Shown here: one piece after another, positions 23,801 to 35,800 of the stretch | Layout: the number at the start of each line of letters is the position of its first letter | Position numbering within the stretch: position 1 is the stretch's first letter | Assembly (NCBI GenBank): GCA_943736015.1 | Contig: OX031062.1 | Coordinates: 53,122,962-53,186,961 of the forward strand | Direction of reading: 5' to 3' | DNA length: 64,000 bases | DNA from: Tridacna crocea | Taxonomy: Eukaryota; Mollusca; Bivalvia; Cardiida; Cardiidae | The notes under the pieces: model-generated | What the model was told of the DNA's origin: nothing | Database searches by the model: none | Seen by the model: only the letters and a program-made list of their open reading frames with translations | Position numbers and translations under genes: made by a program

Positions 23801-26800
23801 ATTCCCTGATATCTCCCTGATACCCGGAATAAAAAAAAAAAGACAAACATTTGGCTGACTCTGATTTTATCGCCTACGCAAGTGTTTTTTTACTGTGCTG
23901 CAATACGGCCGAAATAATGTGGTTTCTTCGCGCCATTTGGTTTGATTAATTGAGGCAACAATAACCTAATCGAGTTACTTTATGCACATTTTAATGTAGA
24001 CTTGACGTGGTCGAATTTCAATCCCTATCATTCAGTATTAAATTTTTTTTTTTTTGTCATTCGCAAGAACTTACAGTTGACCAAAAAAAGTTGTCTTAAT
24101 TTAACACTGTGGAACACATTCTTACTCGGTCGCAGTAGACGTATTTGAAAGAAAACCAAACATGCTGTATCCAAGTAAAACATGTCAAGAACCGGGAAAC
24201 ATTACAAAAAGTTTGTTAAAGGGGTTGTAGATGATGAAGGCGAGCGCAGACTTTTTGCTTTCGGCGTAAAACGTTCAAATTATTTGTAGATCGATCTGCA
24301 GGTAATCAAATCTCCAAATACTGAGTCTCAATCTGAGTGCCGGGTCTGTCGGACATCGCCGATCGGATCTCCTGTTGTCTGAAAACTTTAGAAATATTAT
24401 CACTGCACATAATGCAACATCTCCAGACACAGTAACCAAGCCTAGCCTTTCAACATCCATAGATAGTGATTCCATTGTATCATATGATGGTTTTTAAGCA
24501 GCTCTGCTGAAGTATTATCTCCGTATGTAATTGCAGGCATACATATCTGGGAATGTTTTAAGCAGCTACAGTATAATTGTTGAATCTTTTTCAATTATTC
24601 AATTCTTGGACCTTTCTATTTATGTATGTGCCATTAATTTGTTAAATTGATGTACCTTGAAAATCAGTTTGCTTTTTCCCAATTGGCTAAAATTGTGCTT
24701 GAATATCCCAAAGGCTAAGGCCCCTTCCCAATTTTAGGGAAAAAAGTCTTAATATAAAGGTTTGCTTGATTTATTTTCATTATTATTATTAAAAACCTAA
24801 ACAAAGCAAATTTAAATGGTCAAAAGAACATCATTATCTACAAACTACATTTAGTAAAGTCTTTTGTGTGCCATTTAGAACTGTTTTGTTTTGGACAAGT
24901 AAGCTTCTGTGAGGGACAAGTAGATTTTTTAGATTTATTTGTCCATGAACAAGTAGAAAATTTCAAGATTTCCACACTCCTGGTTAGGGTTAGGGTTAGG
25001 GTTGTAGGGTTAGGGTTTGTGGGGTTAGGGTTAGCTTGTGGGGTTAACTTTGTGGGGTTACTTGTGTGTATTAGGGTTAGAGCAATTCGACCTCTCAAGG
25101 TCCGTCCTGTAAGACCTTCCGTCCGTTAGCAATTTCTTGTGTGTGCAACTCCTCCTACAGTTTTCATCGGAATTATTTGAAACTTGCCATATTGAATCTC
25201 CATGACGTCTAGTTGTACGCCTGGGTCTTAGAATTTTGATGGCTGTTTGCGTTCTAAAATTATCTGCCCTTGATTTTTGAAATAAAGAACTTTTCACTTT
25301 GAATTTTTGTTCAGGCCTTAACTTCCATGCCATAAAAGGTATCAACTTGAAACTACATACATTGATAGAACACATTATGGAGAAGTGCAGTGCACATGAA
25401 CCATAACTCTGTGACCTTTATTTTTTGAGTTATTGCCCTTTGTTAATTCTCAGTTTGAATTTTTCTCCAGGCCATAACTTCCAAATTATAATTATAAAAG
25501 CTATTAATGTGGAACTTCATACGCTGATAGAACACATTATGGAGAAGTGCACTGCACATAAACCATAACTCTGCCCCCCCCTCCCCCTCCCCCCTTATTT
25601 TTTGAGTTATTGCCCTTTGTTAATTTTCAGTTTGAATTTTTTCCAGGCCATAACTTGCAAACTATAAAAGCTATTAACTTGGAACTTTATACACTGATAA
25701 AACCCATTATGGAAAAGTGCAGTGCCAATGAAATATAACTCTGCCACATTTATTTTTTGAGTTACTGCCCTTTGTTAATTTTTAGTTTTAATTTTTGTCC
25801 AGGCCATAACTTCCAAACTCTAAAAGGTATCAACTTGAAACTACATACACTGATAGAACAATATGGAGAAGTGCACTGCCCATGAACTATAACTCTGTGA
25901 CCTTTATTTTTTGAGTTATTGCCCTTTGTTAATTTTTAGTTTTAATTTTTGTCCAGGCCATAACTTTTAAACTTTAAAACCTATCATCTTGAAACTTCAA
26001 AGACTAATAGAACACATTATGAAGAAGTGCACTGCACAAGAACCATAACTCTGCCATCCTTCTTTTTGAGTTATTGCCCTCTGTTAGTTTTCTCTTTGAA
26101 TTTTCGTCTTTGCCATAATTTCTAAATGTTAAAGCTATGATCTTGAACCTTTCAAGACTGATAGAACACCTTGTGGAGAACAGCAATTCACAAAATTTGT
26201 AACTGTGCCACCCTTCTTTTTTTAGTTATTGCCCTTTGATATTTTTCACATATCATGGAGATGAACTACTCTTCATTCATGGCCCTTCAGTCATTTCAAC
26301 TCATTTCACTGACAAGCCCCTTCGGGCGTATATGTGCCTCTTTGCGAAGCTCTTGTTTTTTCTGTGTTTCAAGGGGTTTTATATTCATCTATCCAAAGGG
26401 GGTTGATTTAGTTATATAATGGCACTAAAAGAGTTAAGGACCCTGGTAAAGAAGTTCTTTGAGAGATTGTGGGAAAAGGAGAAAAACCTGGAAGCAGTTT
26501 ATTTCTCCTTTCTAATAATTTTTACACGCCTGAAGGGTTGTATTATGTTATACCCCCGGTACTCCTCCTACAGTTTTTGTCGGAATTATTTGAAACTTGC
26601 CACAATGAATCTCCATGATGTATAGTTGTGCAACTGGGCCTTAGAATTTTGATCCCTGTTTGCGTTCCAAAATTATCTGCCCTTGATTTCTGAAATAACC
26701 AATTTTTCACTCTGAATTTTTGTTCAGGCCATAACTTCCATACCATAAAAGGTATCAAATTGAAACTACATACACTGATAGAACACATTATGGAGAAGTG

Positions 26801-29800
26801 CAGTGCATATGAAACATAACTCTACCACCATTTTTTTTGAGTTACAGCCCTTTGTTAATTTTCAGTTTGAATTTTTGTCCAGGCCATAACTTCCAAACTA
26901 TAAAAACTAACAGCTTGCAACTTCATACACTGATAGAACACATTATGGAGAAGTGCAGTGCACATTAACCATAACTCTACCACCATTTTTTTTGAGTTAC
27001 AGCCCTTTGTTAATTTTCAGTTTGAATTTTTGTCCAGGCCATAACTTCTAAACTATAAAAGCTATTAACTTGGAACTTCCTACACTGATAGAACTCATCA
27101 TGGAGAAGTGCAGTGCACATGAACCATAACACTGCGACCTTTATTTTTTTAGTTATTGCCCTTTATTAATTTTCTGTTTGAATGTTTGTCCAGGCCATAA
27201 CTCCCAAACTTTAAAACCTATCATCTTGAAACTTCAAAGACAAATAGAACACATTATAAAGAAGTGCACTGCACAAGAACCATAACTCTGCCATCCTTCT
27301 TTTTTAGTTATTTCCCTTTGCTAGTTTTCTCTTTGAATTTTCGTTTGGGCCATAATTTTTATAATATAAAAGCTATGATCTTAAACCTTTCAAGACTGAT
27401 AGAACGCCTTGTGGAGAACAGCATTTCACAAAATTTGTAACTGTGCCACCCTTCTTTTTTTAGTTATTGCCCTTTAATATTTTTCACATATCATGGAGAT
27501 TAACTTCTCTTCATTCATGGCCCTTCCGTCATTTCAACTCATTTCACTGACAAGCCCCTTCGGGTGTATATGCGCCGCTTTGCGAAGCTCTTGCTGGTAC
27601 TCTTTTGCAGACAGATGGCCATTATTTAGCAGCATTGGGCTACAAGCAAAGGAATTATGGACAAGTCCAAATCCAAAGGATTTGTAGGAGACAAATGTCG
27701 CTCAAATGATAAAAAGTGTTGAAAATGAGGAATGTTTGGTAAAAGGTTATTAACATCTATAAATGCCATCTATTTGCATCTAAAATTACCAACAATTTGG
27801 ATCTAAAATTGCCATTGCTGTATGTTGTAAATCACATTCTTCTAAAACCACCATATTTTCAGCATTATTTTCAGGATATGGTATTTAACCCATTCCCAAA
27901 CGACAAATTTTCGACTTTTCCAAACCGAAAGAGTTTGCCGACGACAATTTTATCTTTCATAAAAAAAAAATTAAGAAAATTAACCGAATGGGCAGAAAAC
28001 ACTTTGGGAAAAGGAGAAATTGCTCGTTACGAGCAATTTCTCCTTTTCCCACAGTGTTTTCAAAAGATTTGTACTGCAGACACGTAAAAACAACGACTTG
28101 TTTGGGAAACGGTTAACATAGTTACTACATGTACAGGAGAGTTTAACTCCTTACCATGCAAAATGTTAGACTGGTCCATACTGAATGTATTTGCAGATGA
28201 CAAAAGTGTCTAGATTTATGACATTTGTCTCTGAAATCTCTTGGAAGAAGGAGAATTGCGGGGATCCAGCATTTTCTCCTTTTCCCACAAGGTTTTCAAA
28301 AGGTTTCCTTCGCGTTGCTGTGAAAACCAGGGCTTGGTTGGTAAAGGGGTTAAAATGTTACTTTATAAATGAAGGACTTAAAGTTGTGGTGGACCTTGTC
28401 AGAATTTTCTACTTTAGTAAACATGATGGGAAAAGTAGTTGTCATTTCTGGTTTTAAAGGTGGGTATTTAAAATTTTCACATCACACCAAATTAAGAAAT
28501 ATATATATCACTGAAATTTATATGAAAAAACAATACAAATCATCAGTAATTAAGAATCATAAAATTGCAAAAAAAAATTTTTTTGGTGGTATTCCCTTAA
28601 AAGGCTACGTAGCCTTTTAAGCTATTTTCAGATTTCCCACCAAAATTTAAAAATCATTGTGGGAATGTTAAGTTACTTGCATGTGACTTATGACTATTAA
28701 ATTCCATAACATAACAAACATTATTTTAATTATTTTCCATAATGTCTAGAACTTCGGATGCTATGTTTGAAGCTTCATCTGTATATTTCCGGTATGTAAA
28801 TGAGCGAGTTGCTCATGTAAAAATAGACAGTGTTTCCTGTCAGTGTCGACCTGGGCTGTAGTAAATCTCTAATTTATCTAGCTGTCAGATGGTTTTCGAC
28901 TACTGGGTTTTAATGAATGAAAATTATAAGGCTTTGGGAGTACAAGGATGATTTTTTTGTATTTTTTGTAAAATTTTGTCCCATTTAAATCGGAAGGGCC
29001 ACCTTTAAATGAGGACAAATCGCTTGAGATTTTCTATCCCTTACATCATATACAATGGCATTTTATCTATTGATGCTTACTGTTACAGGAGACTGTTCCT
29101 TCATGCATTGCTTTGTTTGTTTGTTTGTTACAAAGTTTGTTTGTAAGATGGGGGCTCGTCTGGGATCGGCCATTGAGCCTGATTTAACCCATTACCACAC
29201 AATCCCTACTTTGATGCCCCTGAGAGAGAAGCCTTTAGAAAACATTGTGGGAAAAGGAGAAAATGCTGGTTACCAGCATTTTCTCCTTTTCCCACAGTGC
29301 TTTCTACCCTTCACAAAACAAATTTCAATTTTTTAGTCACTTTTTTTTTGTCGTCTGCAAATGCTTTCGATTTGGACAAGCCTAAAATATTGTCGATTGG
29401 TAAAGGGTTAAATCCTATTTGTTGTCCAAAAACAGACTTTATGCCTAAAAAGTCTTTGAGTCATCAATAAATGATGACTTTAAGAGGAGGTGTTTTTCTG
29501 GAGACCACTCCTTCATGCATCCATGGCTTCATCCCGATTTAAATACAATACCTAACAACTGCGCTGGGGAGATATCTCTGGCTCAGTTGTTAAGGTAATG
29601 GCCTTTCATGCGCACCTTCTAGGGTTCGAATCCTGCCTGGACCCTTTATTTCTGCCATGCATTTGTTCATTGGTTTGTTTGTTATGGACTTTGTTCATAA
29701 GATTACACAGCTGAGCCATTCTGCACACTTCAACGCAAGTTTTAACAGCATTTTCTTCTCTCTAGCTGCAAGGATGTACATAGCCTGGCATTCAGGCCCT

Positions 29801-32800
29801 GCATTTAAGTCATTCTAATAAACAAGGTACACAACTATATCAAAGTCACAGAAATATGTGTTGTTACTTGCCCTTCAGCTGAAAACGTTAAGTCAGACAT
29901 TCAGAACATTGAGAATTTAACACAGAGTTTTGGTTTTGCAGTTTTATGTGATGATTTTCTTTTATGAAAAGGCTCTATTTAACAGACTGACACCAGTCTA
30001 GGATGTACATATATTGTCGGCGTACTTCCAAAACCTCGTAACTACAGCTTGTTACGAGCTGTAGTTACGAGGTTTTGGAAGTACACCGACGATATGTATC
30101 TTTAAAACTTTTGAACATTGAGAATTTAACACAGAGTTTTGGTTTTGCAATTTTATGTGATGATTTTCTTTTATGAAAAGGCTCTATTTAACGGACTGAC
30201 ACCAGTCTAGGATGCACATATATCGTCGGTGTACTTCCAAAACCTCGTAACTACAGCTTGTTATGAGCTGTAGTTACAGGTTTTGGAAGTACACCGATGA
30301 TATGTATCTTTAAAAGTTTTGATTGTTTAGTAAAGGGTTAGCTCTTTACCACACGATATAATTTTAGACTAGTCCAAATTGGAAGCATTTGAAGAAGACT
30401 AAATTAATATGACTTAAAAATATAAATTTGTTTCGGGAAGGGAAGAAAACATTGTGGGAAAAGGAGAAAATGCTGGTTACCAGCATTTTCTCCTTTTCCC
30501 TCAATGTTTTCAAAAGGCTTCCTTCGCAGGGTCGTTAAAAGTCGGGATTTTGTGGTAAAGAGTTAAGGTTGTTTTCAGCATGGTGTATGTGTTTCAGATA
30601 AGCGTTTCAGTTTCCAGCAAGTTGGTATTTGTTTTACTCTGTAGGATACTGGATACTTTTGTTTCAGTTATGTGATATGGTATTATATACTGTAAAACCT
30701 GTTCTAGTGGACACCTCTTTGAAGCAAACAACCTGTATTATGCACACATATTGAGGTCCCACAGAAGGTAAATGTGTTGAAATGACCTGTCCTAAACAAG
30801 CACTGTCTTTAGCAACCACATTGTCAGTGTCCCTTAGGTGCCTGCATAACTCTTCAAACATTATAATTGTCGACTTGTCCACATTGAAAGCTTTTGCAAA
30901 TGATAAATAAAATTTGGCCAAAATAATGGTAATTGTCTGCTTATGATGACCAAAGTAGCTTTTAAAATTTGTGTAGATTTAGATCAAACTTCAAACAAAA
31001 TGCAGTCTGATTTCTGAGCTTTGATCTCCATCGATCAACAGCCAAAATTTTAATGCTAAACTATGAGGCAATTTGTCTTCAATAGCAGTGGGGTTCTTAT
31101 TTTCAACCTGGAAAAAAGTGGAATTTGTTCACTGACTGAAAGATTTAAATTATATGCGATCACATTAAGAGATGAAGATGGAAAAAAAGTATTTTTCTTT
31201 TAAGTTGTTTATTTTTCATCAGTGTCAGATTTACTGACAAGATTTCATGGTTGAGAAAGTTGTTGCTATTTGGCTTATTATACATGGATAATTTATGTGA
31301 AAGTGTACCTGCCAACCTATAACATTACATTTAATATGCCAGGTAGATTTTTTAACGGTTGCCCTTCAGATTTTGGGACAAAAATTTTACGAAAGTACCA
31401 AAAAAAGTCCTATTAACCCATTACCACATGACAATATTTTAGACTGGTCCAAATTGAAAGCATTTGCAGATGACAAAATAAAAGTGACTGAAGATTTGAA
31501 ATTTGTTTTGTGAAGGGTAGAAAACATTGTGGGAAAAGGAGAAAATGCTGGTTATCAGCATTTTATCCTTTTCCCACAATGTTTTCGAAATGCTTCTTTC
31601 TCAGGGGCGTCAAAAGAAGGGATTGTGTGGTAATGGGTTAAGCCCAAAGCCTAATACTTTTCTTTCTTAAAACCCCAGTAGTTGAAAACCATCGGACAAC
31701 AAGAGAAATTAGAGATTCACTACAGCCCAGGGCGACACCGACAAGAAACACAATCTATTTTTACATGAGCAACACGCTCAGTTATTTAATTTTTGGTGTG
31801 AAATGAAAAATAGCTGAAGAGGCTACGTAGCCTTCTAAGGGAATACCCTAGTTTTTTTTTTGTAATTTTATGATTCTTAATTATTGATGATTTGTATCAG
31901 GGATTGTTTGGTAAAGGGTTCAAACCTTAAATTGTGGGAAAAGGAGAAAATGCAGGTTCGCCCCATTTTCTCCTTTTCACGCAATGTTTTCAACTCTTTC
32001 CAAGACTAATTTCAGTGACAGATAAAGGTCATTCATCATGTGCAAATGCATGCATTAAATTTGCACTATTCTAAAATTCTGGTAAACTGGGCCCTTACCG
32101 TATTCACCAATCATTCTTAAGAACATTCTTAGTCCTATTCTCCAGAATTTATAAATATGAAAGTAACAGAACCTATGATAGGCTAAACCATTCCGTTTAG
32201 CCAATCAGAAGTTCTGTTTCTTTCACAGTCAGAAAATCTTTTTAAATTTAAGACAAAGAATGTTTTTAAGAATGGTTGGTGAATTCGTACCGAGAGGATG
32301 AAATTCAATACTTCGCTGATCTGAGATCTAATTCATAGGATTTGTCTTTGACAGAAGTGACCAGCATTTTCTTCTTTCTCACAATGTTTTCAGGAGCCCT
32401 CTTAACCAATCCCTACTTTTGACACCCCTGAGAAAAAAAGCCTTTAGAAAACATTGTGAGAAAAGGAGAAAAGGAGAAAATGCTGGTAACCAGCATTTTC
32501 TCCTTTTCCCACAATGTTTTCTACCCTTCACAAAACAAATTTCAAATTTTCAGTTACTTTTATTTTGTCGTCTGCAAAAGCTTTCGATTTGGACAAACCC
32601 AAAATTTTGTCGTTTGGTAATGAGTTAATATTCAGTAATTGTTCAAACACATATTCTATGTATAATTAAGCCATTACTGCACAATCCTGAGTTGTAAGGA
32701 CACCGGGGACGAAAGCTGATTATTTTGAAAACATTGTGAGAAAGTAGGAAAATGCTGGTAACCAGAGTTTTCTCCTTTTCACTTAAAGTTTCTATCCCCA

Positions 32801-35800
32801 CAGCAGATTGTTTTTTACAAATATATTTAACTTTAAAAGTTCAAACAATTGTGTTGCATGGCAAAGATTGCAGCAATTCTAGGTGTAGTACAAACTAAAT
32901 CCAGTTATTTCTATGTCTAATGAATTATGGTGGTGGGTTATTATATCAAACCATCAATCACACTATTTTTACTTTCATTCTCACCCAGCAAGCAGCTTTT
33001 CTGAATTTTGTTGCTTAAGTTGCATACATCGTTGTGGATTTCATAAATTACTGTATGTCAAAATGTGTAATACATTAGATACAGTTTTAACCTCTTGTAG
33101 AATAATCATAAGTTTTAACTCTTTACCGAACAACAAAATTTAAGATTGGTCCAAAATGAAAGCATTAATTTTGCAGAAAACAAAATAAATGTGACTTGAA
33201 AATTAAAATTTGGTTTGGGAAAGGTAGAAATTATTGTGGAAAAAGGAGAAAATGCTGGTTACCGGCATTTTACCTTCTCCCACAATGTTTTCAAAAGAAT
33301 TCTTTCTCAGGGTTGTTAAAAGTCGGAATTGTGTGGTAAAGAGATATTATAATAATGACGCTGAGGAAAGGGGCTGTTGAAAACTTTATGGGAAGGGGAA
33401 AATGCTGGTAATCACTTTCTTCTTTTTTCCCACAATGTTTTTCCACCTTTCTGAAGACAGGTACTTTGAATTTGTTGTCTGCAAATGCTTCCAGTTTGGA
33501 ATAGTCTAAAATTGTGTTGTTTGGTAAAGAGAAAATTACGGTATGTTAATATTATGATAATATCAGCTGTTATTAATGCAAATTATAGCACACGTCTACC
33601 TAGTTAAATATTTAGCATATTTTTAGTAAAATAAAGGAGCATCCCAGACTAAAAACAAAATCAAGAATGAGCTCTGGCTTACCTTTTAACTCTTTTACCA
33701 AAAGAAAAAAATTGTAGACTGGTCCAAATTGAAAGCGTTTGCAGAGGACAAAATGAGAATGACTGAAAAATTGAAATTTGGCTTGGAAAGGGTAGAAAAA
33801 ATTGTGGGTAAAGGAGAAAATGTTGGTTACCAGCATTTTCTTCTTTTCCCACAATGTTTTCAAAAGGCTTCTTTCTCAGGTTCATTAAAGGTTGGGATTG
33901 TGTGGTAAAGATTCCATGACATGCTCTGTTAGTAATGTCCTTTGATATGCAGAAAATTGACCTTTCTGCTGATTTTGATTGACAGGCCTACCAATGTCTT
34001 GCCTGCCCGGGTGGCTCAGTGGTGAACGTGTCGAACTCATGACCTGGTCGTTGTGAGTTCGATACCCGGTTGAGGTGAACTTTCTCTCCGGCATATTTTC
34101 GCCTCTCACCTCTGCTGAAGCATGTGAGAAAAGTAGTCGGTGGCTTTGGAAAGAAAGTAGTGTTAGTACCGGTATGAGAAAGCCAGGAAACACATGTGCG
34201 TCACCGACCGCCATGATATGACCTTAGCTGTTAAAGTGGCGTTAAACCCCAACACAACAATACCAATTTCTTATCGGCCAATGAAAATGCAGCATTGGGC
34301 ATCATGTAAACAAAAAAGTCTGACTCAATTTCTGGTTTGCGTGACAGGCTTGACAACCAACATAGCCCGTTACTAAGGGGAGCGTGCCAAACTCGTGTGT
34401 ACAGAAAGGTCAATTGACCAGTAGCAAAAACTTTTTACGCAGGTGTGCGTGGACTGTTCAGACTGACCTTTGCTTGAAAAGTTAAGCAGATATCATTAGG
34501 CTCCTTTTTTATATACTATTGCTCATTTGCAATGTTGTTTGGTTGTATTTGTTTTTCTTACAACCTACACCTCAAAGTTTGTATTATCTGACCAAGACAA
34601 GACTTATAATTATACCCCCTGCAAAATTAATGTTTTCAGGGGTATTCTGGAATCAGCCTGTCTTTCCATGTGTCCATCCTTCTTTCTGTCAGTCTGTGTA
34701 CAAAATACTACCAATTTTGTGTCGCAAACTCCTCCTAGAGTTTTCCTTCAATTGTATTGAAACTTTGCATTATACTCATATATTGAAGATTTGCAAGACA
34801 CAATTTTCAAGTGTCGACTCCTCCTGGTTGAGGAATTATCTCCTCTTGAACTTGACACTTTTTTATCTTCACATCCATCTGTCTATAAAATACTAGTAAT
34901 TTTCTGTAGTAAACTCCTCCTACAGCTTTCCTTCAGTTGTATTGAAACTTTGCACATACATTGATTTTTTGCAATTTTCAAGTGTCAACATCTCTAGATT
35001 GAGGAATTATCTCCCTTGAACTTGACACTTTTGTTTTCTTGACATCCATCAGTCTATAAAATACTTGTAATTTTGTGTGGAAAATTTCTCCTACAGTTTT
35101 CCTTCAATTGTATTGAAACTTTGCACATATATTGATCATATATTGAAGGTTTGCAAGACGCAATTTTCAAGTGTTAACTCCTCGTGGTTTAGGAATTATC
35201 CCCCCTGGAATGTGGCGCTTTTTATACCCTTGTAAAAGGAATGTTTTGATGGGTATACTGGAATCAGCCTGTCTGTTCATCCGTGTGTCTCTCTATGTAC
35301 AAAATACAACTAATTTTGTGTCGCAAACTCCTTTTACAGTTTTGCTCGTAATGTATTGAAAGTTTGTTGATACACTGATTATTATACTGAAGTTTTGCAA
35401 GATACAGTCTGGCAGAGAAATTAATTTGAAAACTAAGTTAAGACCTGCCAGGTCACTCTATCTTTTGTTTATGTGCTGCCTGATTATAAAATTCATTTTT
35501 CTATTTTGCAGGTGGACTTGACAAAGGTGTAAGACCTCACATATCTAACCTGCGACCTGGAGGAATAGCACACAGGTAAGTTTTAGACCATGTTATATGC
35601 TATTGATGCAGAATGTTAGTATACAGCCATAAACATAACAAATAACAAACTAATAATGATAAAACCCATCAATTTCCAATATATGAGATTCAGAAATAAA
35701 TTTGTTATAGTAGTAATGCAGTGGATTTTGATGATCCAGAATTATGGAATGAGGTGTGGTGATTATATGTGAATATGGGAACAAGCACACAAGCCATCAG

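Larger units (their letters stand above)
23431..26356 (+). repeat. dispersed repeat Y, long copy, interrupted
   Basis: Starts TTTTTATACGCCCAAAGGG with a GTCCGTCCGTCTGTCC stretch and ends GCCCCTTCGGGCGTATATG then GCGAAGCTCTTG, so CGCCC-AAGGG and CCTTCGGGCG face each other. The interior has telomere-like repeats (split by the element at 23589-24982), CAACTCCTCCTACAG and a ~155-bp tandem array. Confidence 0.7.
8891..35511 (+). other. Grip: GRIP intron of about 26.6 kb
   Basis: Bounded by matching phase-1 splice sites within the PDZ1 loop (A-G|G). It holds no other gene I can support and is built mainly of transposon copies listed separately. Confidence 0.85.

Noticed and set aside
24866..25129. 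Frame rich in VGLGF/VRVRV residues
   Set aside because: Product of telomere-like GTTAGG repeats read as codons.
34004..34075. tRNA gene candidates (also at 2620, 14811, 17210, 21000, 29580, 41150)
   Set aside because: They have boxes A and B but poor cloverleaf pairing, are followed by SINE bodies and tails, and several have target duplications, so they are SINE heads.
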